NCBI RefSeq assembly: GCF_023243115.1
Contig: NZ_CP085081.1
Span: 3,555,001 to 3,619,000, forward strand
Origin: Sediminicoccus sp. KRV36
GTDB lineage: Bacteria > Pseudomonadota > Alphaproteobacteria > Acetobacterales > Acetobacteraceae
Direction of reading: 5' to 3'
DNA: 64,000 bases
This document shows positions 8,182 through 15,975 of this stretch, piece by piece (position 1 is the first letter of the stretch; each line of letters begins with the position of its first letter). Made by a program: the position numbers and the translations under genes. The notes beneath the pieces are model-generated. The model did not search any database. It saw only the letters and a list, made by a program, of their open reading frames with translations, and was not told the origin of the DNA.

Positions 8182-9309
8182 TTATGGCGCAAACTCCGCG
8201 CGGATCGCGGCACCATGCTCGCCCAGGCCAGGCACCGGCCCAAAGTCACGCGCCCCATCGCTGAAACGCGCGGCCGGGGCGGCCAGCGCCACGGGCCCCT
8301 TTTCCGTCTCGACCGTGATGCGCCGCAGCGCCTTGTGGCGGGACAGCCCGGCCACGTCATTGACGAAGCCATAGGCGGTATTGGCGCGGGTCAGCCGTGC
8401 CACGCAGGCCTCCCGGTCATGCGCCTTGAAGACGGCCGCGATATGCGCATCCACCATCGGCCGCTGCGCCACGCGTTCGAGATTGATGCGAAAGCCCTCG
8501 CGCTCCGTCAGGCTCTTGTCATCCAGGAAATGCTCGGCGAATTGCGCCCATTCGCGCTCATTCTGGATGGAGATGAGGATCAGCGCGCCATCGCTCGTCT
8601 CAAAAGCGCCATAGGGGCAAAGCGACGGGTGCGCGAGGCCGATGCGCTGCGGCTCCTTGCCGGTGCCTTCCAGATACAGCAGCGGCACATTCATCCATTC
8701 CGCCATGCCGTCGAACAGGCTGACCGCGACACCTTTGCCGCGGCCGGTGATGCCACGCTCGATCAGCGCCTCCAGCACGGCGGCATGCGCGTTCATGCCG
8801 CAGGCGATATCGCAGGCCGAGACGCCGACGCGGCCCGGCCCCTCTGGCCGGCCGGTGACGGAAGTCAGGCCGCTTTCCGCCTGCACCAGCAGGTCATAGG
8901 CCTTCATGCCGGCATATTCGCCCTCCTCGCCGTAACCGCTGATATCCACGGTGATCAGGCGCGGATGCCTCGCGCGCAATTCGGCCGAGCCGAAGCCCGC
9001 GCGGCCCATCGCGCCGGGCGCCAGATTCTGGATGAAGACATCGGCCTTTTCCAGCAGCCGGGCGAGCAGCGCCTTGTCCTCAGGCTGCTTGATGTCGAGG
9101 CACAGGCTTTCCTTGCCGCGGTTCAGCCAGACGAAATAGGTGGAAAGCCCATGGCAGGCCGCGTCATAGCCGCGCGCGAAGTCCCCCTCGGCCCGCTCGA
9201 TCTTGATGACCCGCGCCCCGGCATCGGCGAGCTTCATCGAGCAGATGGGTGCCGCCACCGCCTGTTCCATCGAGACCACAAGCAGCCCCGCCAAAGGTTT
9301 CCCGCTCAA
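8182..9309 (-). CDS. CaiB/BaiF family (class III) CoA-transferase
   Basis: A 375-residue family III CoA-transferase, which moves CoA between carboxylic acids. The start matches the family (PLAGLLVVSMEQAVAAPICS, LADAGARVIKIERAEGDFAR), followed by NRGKESLCLDIKQPED and the region YDLLVQAESGLTSVTG, whose Asp is the expected catalytic residue. The start codon is TTG at 9309, four bases after the stop of the upstream Bug gene, so the two are almost certainly one transcript. That pairing suggests the Bug protein captures a carboxylate which is then activated as a CoA thioester. The substrate is not predictable. Confidence 0.88.
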   Translation of the reverse strand: MSGKPLAGLLVVSMEQAVAAPICSMKLADAGARVIKIERAEGDFARGYDAACHGLSTYFVWLNRGKESLCLDIKQPEDKALLARLLEKADVFIQNLAPGAMGRAGFGSAELRARHPRLITVDISGYGEEGEYAGMKAYDLLVQAESGLTSVTGRPEGPGRVGVSACDIACGMNAHAAVLEALIERGITGRGKGVAVSLFDGMAEWMNVPLLYLEGTGKEPQRIGLAHPSLCPYGAFETSDGALILISIQNEREWAQFAEHFLDDKSLTEREGFRINLERVAQRPMVDAHIAAVFKAHDREACVARLTRANTAYGFVNDVAGLSRHKALRRITVETEKGPVALAAPAARFSDGARDFGPVPGLGEHGAAIRAEFAP

Positions 9310-9312
9310 TCC

Positions 9313-10275
9313 TCAACCCCCTCGTTCCATGCGCGCCGCATGAATGAATGCACCCCAGCGGGCGTGTTCGGCGCGGATCAAAGCCGCCGCCGCCACCGGG
9401 CCCCGCTCGGCGCCCTCGGGCGTGATGACGGAGTCCGTGGCGAGGCGCCGGGCTACCATCTCATCCTCCAGCGCGCCCTCCAAGGCCTGCGCCAGGGTCG
9501 CGATGATCGGCGCGGCCGTGCCGGCGGGCGCGGCCAGCATGTTCCAGATGGCAAGCTCAGGCATCGCCAGGCCGATTTCGGCCGCCGTCGGCACCGTCGC
9601 GATCTCCGGCAGGCGCTGCGGGCCCAGCACCGCGATCGCCCGCGCGCCGAGATGCGTGGCGGGGATGGCGGTGATCGCCTGGTCCACCATGATATCGAGC
9701 AGCCCGGCCTGCAGATCCTCCAGCGCCGGCCCGCCACCCGGATAGGTGACGAGTTCCCCGCCATCGCCCAGGGCGCGCATCAGCATCACACCGCCCATGT
9801 GCAGCGCACTGCCCCGCCCGGCGCTGCCAATGCTCAGCCGCCCCTCCCGGGCCAGCCGGCGCAACCCCGCCACGTCCGTGATGCCGGAGACGCGGCTGGC
9901 CAGCAGCACCATGGGGTTGGTGCCGATCAGCCCGATCGGATTGAGATCTACGAGGGGGTCATAGGCCAGCCGCTCGAACAAATGCGGGTTGAAGGCGAAG
10001 GTGCCGAGATTGCCGATCAGCAGCGTCCGCCCATCCGGCGCGGCGTGGGTCAATTGGCCGATGGCGCGCTGGCCGCTTTCACCAGCCATGTTCTCGATCA
10101 CCACCTCCGCACCCAGGCGCTGGGCCAGCGCGGGGGCGATCAGCCGGGCCAGGACATCCGTGGCCCCGCCCGCGGCGAAGGGGATGAGCAGGGTGATCGG
10201 CCCCTCGGGTCCGGCGGCCAAGGCGGGGCTGGCCGCCAGCCAGCTCAACAGGGCGCGACGTGTCATCCGTGGCAT
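9313..10275 (-). CDS. Bug/TctC family periplasmic binding protein
   Basis: A tripartite tricarboxylate-type receptor of about 320 residues. The ATG at 10275 is chosen because GGAGG lies 7 bases before it; it gives MPRMTRRALLSWLAASPALAAG, a Tat-like signal. Family motifs follow: ITLLIPFAAGGATDVLARLI, VVIENMAGESGQRAIGQL and APDGRTLLIGN. The typical VPYRG segment is changed to TYPGGGPALEDLQAG. It lies directly before the CaiB-type CoA-transferase in one operon. No TctA/B partners are present; the ligand is unknown. Confidence 0.9.
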   Translation of the reverse strand: MPRMTRRALLSWLAASPALAAGPEGPITLLIPFAAGGATDVLARLIAPALAQRLGAEVVIENMAGESGQRAIGQLTHAAPDGRTLLIGNLGTFAFNPHLFERLAYDPLVDLNPIGLIGTNPMVLLASRVSGITDVAGLRRLAREGRLSIGSAGRGSALHMGGVMLMRALGDGGELVTYPGGGPALEDLQAGLLDIMVDQAITAIPATHLGARAIAVLGPQRLPEIATVPTAAEIGLAMPELAIWNMLAAPAGTAAPIIATLAQALEGALEDEMVARRLATDSVITPEGAERGPVAAAALIRAEHARWGAFIHAARMERGG

Positions 10276-10406
10276 GCTGGCGCCTCCCACCTTTCCCGGC
10301 GTGCCGGTTGGCACCATATTGACACAAGACTGCCATTACGGCGCGGGAAGGTTAAGCACCCCGCATCAGGAGCCCAGGCCATGCCCTTCCCGCATCGCAC
10401 ATCCCC

Positions 10407-10853
10407 ATGACCATGTCCTGGGGTGACAAATACCGCGCCGCCAAGCCCGCCCGCGTGACCGTTCTCGAAAAGCCCTTCGCCGGGCTGCGGGAGGGGGCGC
10501 GGCTGTTCATCGCCTCCCCCAAGGTGATTGACGCCTATCTGCGCGCCATCCCGCCCGGCAAGACCAAGGATGTGGCCGCGATGCGCGCCGCCCTGGCGAA
10601 GAAGAACAAGGCCGAGGCCACCTGCCCCACCTCCACCGCCATCTTCGTGCGCATCGTCGCCGAATGCGCGCTGGAGCGTGTGGCGGGCGGCGAGGCGGTG
10701 AGTGCCGTGCCGCCCTTCTGGCGCATCGTGGAACCTGAGGGGTCGCTCGCGCAGAAACTCTCCTGCGGGCCGGAATTCATCGCCGCCCAGCGTGCGCTGG
10801 AAGCCCCCGAGAAGCCCGTGAAAACCCCCAGGAAGAAGGCCGTCGCCGCATGA
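10407..10853 (+). CDS. Uncharacterised protein, possibly a diverged alkyltransferase-like (MGMT C-terminal fold) protein
   Basis: A 148-residue protein that I do not recognise with certainty. Residues about 47-130 show an order of motifs like the DNA-binding domain of O6-methylguanine methyltransferase: AIPPGKTKDVAAMRAAL, then TCPTSTAIFVRIV, then VPPFWRIVEPEGSLAQKLSCG and QRALE. In the methyltransferase the PFWR position is PCHR with the acceptor Cys; here that Cys is absent, as in alkyltransferase-like proteins. The C-terminal tail is lysine-rich. The stop overlaps the start of the Rid gene (ATGA), so the two are co-translated. The start could also be Met3 at 10413. The fold assignment is inference. 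Confidence 0.6.
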   Translation: MTMSWGDKYRAAKPARVTVLEKPFAGLREGARLFIASPKVIDAYLRAIPPGKTKDVAAMRAALAKKNKAEATCPTSTAIFVRIVAECALERVAGGEAVSAVPPFWRIVEPEGSLAQKLSCGPEFIAAQRALEAPEKPVKTPRKKAVAA

Positions 10854-11191
10854 CCCAACGCTTTCCCGGCAGCAATCCGACGCGCAGCCGCGCCGTGCTG
10901 CACAATGGCATCGTGACCACGGTGGCGACGTCTCCCGTGAAATCCGATTCCATGTATGAGCAAACCCAGGGCGCGCTTGCCGCCATCACCGGCGCCCTGC
11001 AGGCGGCCGGCAGCAGCCAAGCGCAAATCCTGACCGCCATCTGCTACTGCGCCGATATGAGCCGCAAGGCGGAGCTGAACCAGGCCTGGGATGAATGGGT
11101 GGACCGCGCGAATATCCCGATGCGCGCGGTGCTTGGCGTGCAGCTCGAAGGGCGGGACCTGATCGAGATCATCGCCACAGCCGCCGTTTGA
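10850..11191 (+). CDS. RidA/YjgF family protein
   Basis: A 113-residue Rid-family protein. These form trimers; the RidA branch hydrolyses reactive enamines and imines made by PLP enzymes. The C-terminal signature NIPMRAVLGVQLEGRDLIEI contains the conserved Arg that binds the substrate carboxylate in active members. The mid-region QTQGALAAITGALQAAGSSQAQIL is typical. It overlaps the upstream uncharacterised gene by 4 bases (ATGA). Its stop lies 6 bp from the convergent acyl-CoA dehydrogenase stop. The subgroup (RidA versus Rid4-7) is not resolved. Confidence 0.85.
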   Translation: MTQRFPGSNPTRSRAVLHNGIVTTVATSPVKSDSMYEQTQGALAAITGALQAAGSSQAQILTAICYCADMSRKAELNQAWDEWVDRANIPMRAVLGVQLEGRDLIEIIATAAV

Positions 11192-11197
11192 TCGCCC

Positions 11198-12361
11198 TCA
11201 GTAGCTGCGCGGCATGCCCAGGACGTGTTCGCCGATATAGCTCAGGATCAGGTTGGTGCTGATCGGCGCCACCTGATAGAGCCGCGCCTCGCGGAACTTG
11301 CGCTCCACATCATATTCCTCGGCGAAGCCGAAGCCGCCATGGGTCTGCACGCAGGCCTCAGCCGCCGCCCAGGCCGCATCGGCGGCGAGCATCTTGGCGG
11401 TATTGGCTTCCTCGCCGCAGGGCAGGCCGGCTTCGAATTTCTCCAGCCCCTTGTGCAGCAGCGCCTCGGCCGCGCGCATCTGGGCATAAGCCTTGGCGAT
11501 GGGGAATTGCACGCCCTGGTTCTGGCCGATCGGCCGGCCGAACAGGATGCGCTCCTTCGCATAGGCCACCGATTTCTGCGTGAACCACTTGGCATCGCCG
11601 ATGCTCTCGCTGGCGATCAGCAGGCGCTCGGCATTCATGCCGTCCAGGATGTAGCGGAAGCCACGCCCCTCGACGCCGACCAGGTTTTCGGCCGGAACTT
11701 CCATGTTGTCGAAGAAGACCTCGCAGGAATTGTGGTTCATCATCGTGCGGATCGGGCGGATGGTGAGGCCTTTCGCCGTGCGCATGTCCACGATGAAGGT
11801 GGAGAGGCCCTCGGTCTTCTTCGCCACCTGGTCCTTCGGGGTGGTGCGGGCCAGCAGCAGCATCAGGTCCGAGTGTTCGGCGCGGCTGGTCCAGATCTTC
11901 TGGCCATTCACGATGTATGTGTCGCCCTGCTTCACCGCCGTGGTGCGCAGGTTGGTGGTGTCCGTGCCGCTGGTGGGCTCGGTCACGCCGAAGGCCTGCA
12001 AACGCAGTGTCCCCTCGGCGATGCCCGGCAGATAGCGCTGCTTCTGCTCGGGCGAGCCATGCTTGAGGATGGTGCCCATGATGTACATCTGCGCGTGGCA
12101 GGCGGCACCGTTGCAGCCCTCGGCGTGGATCGTCTCCAGGATCGCAGCCGCGGCGGAAAGGGCCAGGCCGGCACCGCCGAATTCCTCGGGAATGAGGGCG
12201 CCCAGATAGCCAGCCTGGGTCAGGGCGGTGACGAATTCCGTGGGATAGCCGCGGCGGGCATCGAGCTCGCGCCAGTATTCGCCCGGGAAGCGGGCACAGA
12301 GCTTGCGCACCTCCTCACGGATTTCGGCATGCGGGTCTGCGGCGATGAGGGCTTGATCCAT
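11198..12361 (-). CDS. Acyl-CoA dehydrogenase
   Basis: A 387-residue FAD-dependent acyl-CoA dehydrogenase. The ATG at 12361 is chosen over a 53-codon upstream extension because AAGGAGA lies before it. It shows the FAD/substrate signature FGVTEPTSGTDTTNL, the WTSRAEHSDLMLLL strand, FGRPIGQNQGVQFPIAKAYA and QTHGGFGFAEEYDVERKFRE. The C-terminal position that carries the catalytic Glu in short and medium chain enzymes (YEGT) here reads VAPIST, whereas GMNAERL supplies a Glu at the position used by isovaleryl-CoA and long-chain enzymes. This suggests a branched or unusual acyl substrate. It follows the GlcG-Bug-Bug genes on the same strand. Confidence 0.9.
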   Translation of the reverse strand: MDQALIAADPHAEIREEVRKLCARFPGEYWRELDARRGYPTEFVTALTQAGYLGALIPEEFGGAGLALSAAAAILETIHAEGCNGAACHAQMYIMGTILKHGSPEQKQRYLPGIAEGTLRLQAFGVTEPTSGTDTTNLRTTAVKQGDTYIVNGQKIWTSRAEHSDLMLLLARTTPKDQVAKKTEGLSTFIVDMRTAKGLTIRPIRTMMNHNSCEVFFDNMEVPAENLVGVEGRGFRYILDGMNAERLLIASESIGDAKWFTQKSVAYAKERILFGRPIGQNQGVQFPIAKAYAQMRAAEALLHKGLEKFEAGLPCGEEANTAKMLAADAAWAAAEACVQTHGGFGFAEEYDVERKFREARLYQVAPISTNLILSYIGEHVLGMPRSY

Positions 12362-12402
12362 GGGGCGTCTCCTTGCCGCCAGGATTAGGCCCCGAAACAC
12401 AC

Positions 12403-12564
12403 TCAGGCAAGGACCAACGGCCGGGCGGCGCAGCAACGCGCCATGCCGTCCATCACCAGCGCATCGAAGGCCGCCGCGCCGTGCGCTGCGGTCTCCGTCA
12501 CTGAAGCCGCATGGCCGCACGGCGTGACGGAGGGCCCACGCACCGCCACGTGAGGTTGGCGCAT
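12403..12564 (-). CDS. possible small coupled ORF, unknown
   Basis: A 53-codon frame whose ATG overlaps the upstream Bug gene stop (TGATG). It ends 41 bp before the acyl-CoA dehydrogenase start. The protein (MRQPHVAVRGPSVT ... VLA) has no recognised motif. An inverted repeat TCCGTCAC ... GTGACGGA lies within it. The third-position GC is high but this is uninformative in GC-rich DNA. It may be a real small gene, a remnant, or chance. Confidence 0.22.
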   Translation of the reverse strand: MRQPHVAVRGPSVTPCGHAASVTETAAHGAAAFDALVMDGMARCCAARPLVLA

Positions 12565-13532
12565 CAATCCGCCTGCACGCGGTGCTCCCGCACGAGGCCG
12601 CCCCATTGCGCGATCTGCCGCTCCAGGAAGGGGCCGAGAACGCTCTTGTCGCCCAGCACCACCCGGGCCTGCTGCACCTCGGTCATGGTGCGGGTCACCC
12701 GCTCCTCACGGAAGGATTCCTGCAGGGCGGTGAACATGCGGGCCTGCATCGCCTCGGGCGTGCCATGCGGCGCGAAGACGCCCCACCAGGCCTCCGCCTC
12801 AAGCCCGGTGAAGCCGCCTTCCAGCGCGGTCGGCACATCGCGCAGCTGCGGCAGGCGCTCGGGCCCGAATTGCACGATGGGGCGCAGCGTACCGCCGGCG
12901 ATATGCGGCGCCACCACGGCGGCACTGCCGATCATCATCTCGACATGGCCGGCCACCGTGTCGTTCACGGCCAGGCCACCCCCGCGATAGGGCAGATGCG
13001 CCATGCGCACGCCGGTCTGCGCGGCGAGCATGATCATCGTCAGATGCCCGATCGTGCCATTGCCCGTGCTGCCGTAATTCACCGCATCGGGCCGCGCCCG
13101 CGCCGCCGCCACCACATCGGCCAGGTTGCGATAGGGCTTGTCCGGCTTGGTCGCGATCACATAGGGCGCGCCGCCGATCAGCATCACGGGATCAAGGTCC
13201 CGCGTGATGTTGAAGGGCAGGTTGGGCAGCAGGGCCGGCAGCGTCGCGTGGCTGTCGAAGGTGAGCAGCCAGGTCTGCCCATCGGGCCGCGCCGTCGCCA
13301 CCGCCTGGGTGCCGAGCGAGCCCGCGGCACCGCTGCGATTCTCCACCACCACCGGAACGCCCAGCCGCTGCGTGAGGCCGGGCGAAGCGAGGCGCGCCAC
13401 CGCATCCGTGCTGCCACCCGGGGCGAAGGGAACGATGATGCGGATGCTGCCCGAAGGCCAGTTCTGCGCGCTGGCAATGGCGGGTGCCGCCAGCATGGCG
13501 CCCAAGGCCCCGCGCCGTGTGATCTGGATCAT
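12564..13532 (-). CDS. Bug/TctC family periplasmic binding protein
   Basis: A receptor of 322 residues. The start at 13532 (MIQITRRGALGAMLAAPA) is supported by a Tat-like signal ending ASAQN and by GGGGGAAA just before it; the frame is open for 46 more codons upstream without Bug-like sequence. Motifs are IRIIVPFAPGGSTDAVARL, VVVENRSGAAGSLGTQ, TARPDGQTWL and HLPYRGGGLAVND. It lies 31 bp after another Bug gene on the same strand. The two differ clearly, so they probably bind different ligands. No TctA/B genes accompany them. Confidence 0.9.
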   Translation of the reverse strand: MIQITRRGALGAMLAAPAIASAQNWPSGSIRIIVPFAPGGSTDAVARLASPGLTQRLGVPVVVENRSGAAGSLGTQAVATARPDGQTWLLTFDSHATLPALLPNLPFNITRDLDPVMLIGGAPYVIATKPDKPYRNLADVVAAARARPDAVNYGSTGNGTIGHLTMIMLAAQTGVRMAHLPYRGGGLAVNDTVAGHVEMMIGSAAVVAPHIAGGTLRPIVQFGPERLPQLRDVPTALEGGFTGLEAEAWWGVFAPHGTPEAMQARMFTALQESFREERVTRTMTEVQQARVVLGDKSVLGPFLERQIAQWGGLVREHRVQAD

Positions 13533-13563
13533 GTTTTCCCCCATTTGCTCGTCAAGTTGTTGT

Positions 13564-14526
13564 CTATTCAAGCTTGGCACCCGTGGCCGCGACGATGGGC
13601 CGCCACTTCGCCTGTTCCGCCGCGATGTAGTCGCCGCTTTGCGTGGGCGACAAGCTGCCCCCCACCTCAAAGCCGGCAGCCTCCAGCTCGGTCCGGAAAT
13701 CGGCGGCGCGCAGCGTCACGGTGATCGCCTCGGCAAGGCGCGCGCGGATCGGCTCGGGCGTGCCGATGGGCAGCATGACCGCCAGCCAGACCGCCGCCTC
13801 GAAGCCCGCGAGGTTGAGGGCCTCGGCCACGGTCGGCACCTCGGGCACCAACGGGCTGCGCGCGCGGGACGCCACGGCCAGCATGCGGGCACGGCCGGAG
13901 CGATGCTGCTCCAGCGTGGTGGCGACGGTGTCGGTGATGGCATCCAGATGCCCACCCAGCAGATCAGCCATGGCAGGCGCGCTGCCGCGATAGGGGACAT
14001 GCTCGATATCCACCCCGGCCTCGCGCTTGAACAGCTCGAACGACATGTGCAGGTAGCTGCCTGTCCCAGGGGAGCCGTAGCGCAGCGCCCCAGGCCGCGC
14101 CCGCGCGGCGGCGACCAGGCCAGCTAGGCTGTCCGCGACGCCGGGCCGCACCACGAAGGCGACGGTGGCCGCCCCCGGAATGGCGACGGGCAGGAAATCA
14201 CGCAGCGGATCGAATTGCGGGCGCTCGGCCAGCAGCGGATAGAGTCCCAGAGTACTGGCGGTGCCGAACAGCATGGTCTGCCCGTCGGGCCTGGCGCGCG
14301 CCGCCTCCAGCGTACCGATGGCGCCCGCGGCACCGGCGCGGTTCTCGATCACCACCGGCTGGCCCAACTGCGCCGGCAGCCGCGCCGCGAGGCGGCGGGC
14401 AAAGACATCCGTGGCACCCCCCGGCGGGAACGGCACGATCATGCGCAGCGGGCGATCCGGCCAGGCTTGCGCCTGTGCGACCAGCGGCGCCGCCAAAGGC
14501 GCCAGGAGGAGCGCGCGGCGCTTCAC
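13564..14526 (-). CDS. Bug/TctC family periplasmic binding protein
   Basis: A 320-residue receptor with a GTG start at 14526 overlapping the stop of the GlcG/HbpS gene (GTGA). The signal peptide is MKRRALLLAPLAAPLVAQAQA. Motifs are LRMIVPFPPGGATDVFARRL, VVIENRAGAAGAIGTLEA, ARPDGQTMLFG and HVPYRGSAPAMADLLGG. It is translationally coupled to the heme/small-ligand binding GlcG-type gene and followed by a second Bug gene, so the three probably form one transport or sensing unit. The ligand is unknown. Confidence 0.9.
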   Translation of the reverse strand: MKRRALLLAPLAAPLVAQAQAWPDRPLRMIVPFPPGGATDVFARRLAARLPAQLGQPVVIENRAGAAGAIGTLEAARARPDGQTMLFGTASTLGLYPLLAERPQFDPLRDFLPVAIPGAATVAFVVRPGVADSLAGLVAAARARPGALRYGSPGTGSYLHMSFELFKREAGVDIEHVPYRGSAPAMADLLGGHLDAITDTVATTLEQHRSGRARMLAVASRARSPLVPEVPTVAEALNLAGFEAAVWLAVMLPIGTPEPIRARLAEAITVTLRAADFRTELEAAGFEVGGSLSPTQSGDYIAAEQAKWRPIVAATGAKLE

Positions 14527-15017
14527 AGCCCGGCCTCCCGCCAGGCCGGCGCCGGCTCGGCCGGATGCGCCCCCAGCCCCGCCGCGCGGATGCCCATGAT
14601 GGCGGCATATTCATCGCGGTCCGAGGCATCGCCCGAAACGCCCACCGCGCCGATCGCCTGGCCCTGCGCATCCAGGATGAGCACGCCGCCAGGGACAGGG
14701 ATGAAGCGCCCTTCGCTCGCGGCGGCGATGGCGGCCTGAAACGCCACGCGCTCCCTCAGGCGGTCCCGCACCACGCGGCTGCCGATGCCCATGCCGAGTG
14801 CCGCCTGCGCCTTGCCACGCGCGATCTCGAAGCGCAGCACGCCGCAGCCATCCTCACGCCGGAAGGCCACAAGCTGAGCGCCCGCATCGAGCACGGCGAC
14901 GGCGAGCGGCAGCAACCCCTCGGCACGGGCCGCGGCCAGCGTGCCATTCAGCACCGCTTCCGCCTGCTCCATGCGCAGCGCCGAGGCGATGGGTACCAGG
15001 AAATAGCCTTCGGCCAT
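14523..15017 (-). CDS. GlcG/HbpS family protein
   Basis: A 164-residue member of the GlcG/HbpS family, small alpha/beta proteins that bind heme or other small ligands and are often encoded within glycolate or diol catabolic operons. The pattern is VLNGTLAAARAEGLLPLAVAV, LDAGAQLVAFRREDG, GKAQAALGMG and VPGGVLILDAQGQAIGAVGVSGD, the last being the conserved glycine-rich loop. No signal peptide is visible. It is the first gene of a run GlcG-Bug-Bug and is divergent from the CBS-BON gene. The biochemical role is not established for this subgroup. Confidence 0.85.
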   Translation of the reverse strand: MAEGYFLVPIASALRMEQAEAVLNGTLAAARAEGLLPLAVAVLDAGAQLVAFRREDGCGVLRFEIARGKAQAALGMGIGSRVVRDRLRERVAFQAAIAAASEGRFIPVPGGVLILDAQGQAIGAVGVSGDASDRDEYAAIMGIRAAGLGAHPAEPAPAWREAGL

Positions 15018-15112
15018 GCGCGCGATCCCTCCTCCCGGCCGTCATTTTGCATCGCGGCCGGGTTGCTGGAGGTCACGCTATCGCATCGGATGCAGGTGCG
15101 GGAGGGGCCGGT

Positions 15113-15126
15113 TTGATCCGGCGCAA
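15113..15126. promoter_or_regulatory. candidate FNR/FixK box
   Basis: TTGA-N6-GCAA (TTGATCCGGCGCAA), matching the FixK/FNR consensus TTGA/C-N6-T/GCAA. It is centred about 110 bp upstream of the CBS-BON gene and about 100 bp upstream of the divergent GlcG gene. CBS proteins are often induced by low oxygen in alphaproteobacteria, which fits, but the match is based on one site. Confidence 0.4.
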
Positions 15127-15229
15127 AGCCACCGCCCGCAAAGCTTCCTATAAGAGGTCAACCGCCGCCCATCCCATTCGTTGAAGCCATGGGCACGCAT
15201 CGCGCGGAACGCCGGAAGGAAGAAGACGC

Positions 15230-15922
15230 ATGAAATCCAAGGAATTGATGACCACCAACCCCGTGGTCATCTCGCCCGAGACACCCGTTTCCGCCATTGC
15301 CGAGTTGCTGGCAGCGCGCGGGATTTCCGCCGTGCCGGTGGTGGATGCCGAAGGCATGCCGCAGGGCATCGTCACCGAGGGCGACCTGATCCGCCGCCTG
15401 GCCGAGCATCCGCCCGGGCCGCTCACCTGGTTCCTGAACCTGTTCTCACAGTCGGCGCCGCTGATCGAGCGCTTCGCCAAGGCGCATGGCAAGACAGCCC
15501 GCGACGTGATGACCAAGGACCTGGTCACCGTCAGCGAGACCGAGACGGCCGAGCGCATCGCGGAGCTGATGGAGCAGAATCACATCCGGCGCGTGCTGGT
15601 GGTGAAGGGCGGCCGGCTGATCGGCATCGTCAGCCGCGCCGATCTGCTGCGGGCCATCCTGCGTGGCGAGACGACGCCGCAGGAAACCCATGACGACCAC
15701 GGCATCCAGCTGGCGCTGGTCAAGGCGATGCGCGCGCAGCCCTGGGTGGATACCTATTGGATCTATCCCTCGATCAAGGCGGGCACCGTCACCTTCCACG
15801 GCTTCGCGCGGAACGACACGATGCGCCAGGGCCTCTCCATCATGGCGCGCGAGATCCCCGGCGTCGTCGCGGTGAAGGACGAAATGACGGCGATGCCGCT
15901 GATCCTGCGCGCAAGCTTCTGA
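15230..15922 (+). CDS. Two CBS domains plus BON domain protein
   Basis: A 230-residue protein. Residues about 1-60 and 92-150 are a CBS pair (LMTTNPVVISPETPVSAIAE, GISAVPVVDAEGMPQGIVTE; VMTKDLVTVSETETAERIAE, HIRRVLVVKGGRLIGIVSRAD), which binds adenine nucleotides as an energy sensor. Residues about 160-225 are a BON domain (VKAMRAQPWVDTYWIYPSIK, GTVTFHGFARNDTMRQGLS), usually involved in membrane or phospholipid contact. Ribosome binding site AAGGAAG precedes the ATG. A FixK-like box lies upstream and a strong hairpin downstream. Confidence 0.92.
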   Translation: MKSKELMTTNPVVISPETPVSAIAELLAARGISAVPVVDAEGMPQGIVTEGDLIRRLAEHPPGPLTWFLNLFSQSAPLIERFAKAHGKTARDVMTKDLVTVSETETAERIAELMEQNHIRRVLVVKGGRLIGIVSRADLLRAILRGETTPQETHDDHGIQLALVKAMRAQPWVDTYWIYPSIKAGTVTFHGFARNDTMRQGLSIMAREIPGVVAVKDEMTAMPLILRASF

Positions 15923-15935
15923 GCCTGCGCGCAGG

Positions 15936-15965
15936 CCGCCAGCGCCGGATCGCCGGCGCTGGCGG
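15936..15965. terminator. bidirectional hairpin between convergent genes
   Basis: A perfect 13-bp stem (CCGCCAGCGCCGG / CCGGCGCTGGCGG) with an ATCG loop, in the 53-bp gap between the convergent CBS-BON and livK stops. No U-tract is visible, so it may be an attenuating or exonuclease-blocking hairpin instead of a strict intrinsic terminator. Confidence 0.65.
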
Positions 15966-15975
15966 TGCGTGGGCT

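Noticed and set aside
8179..10410. 743-codon open frame on the plus strand opposite the CoA-transferase and Bug genes
   Set aside because: It is a mirror frame of two genes with clear family motifs; its translation is rich in His, Arg and Gln without any domain.
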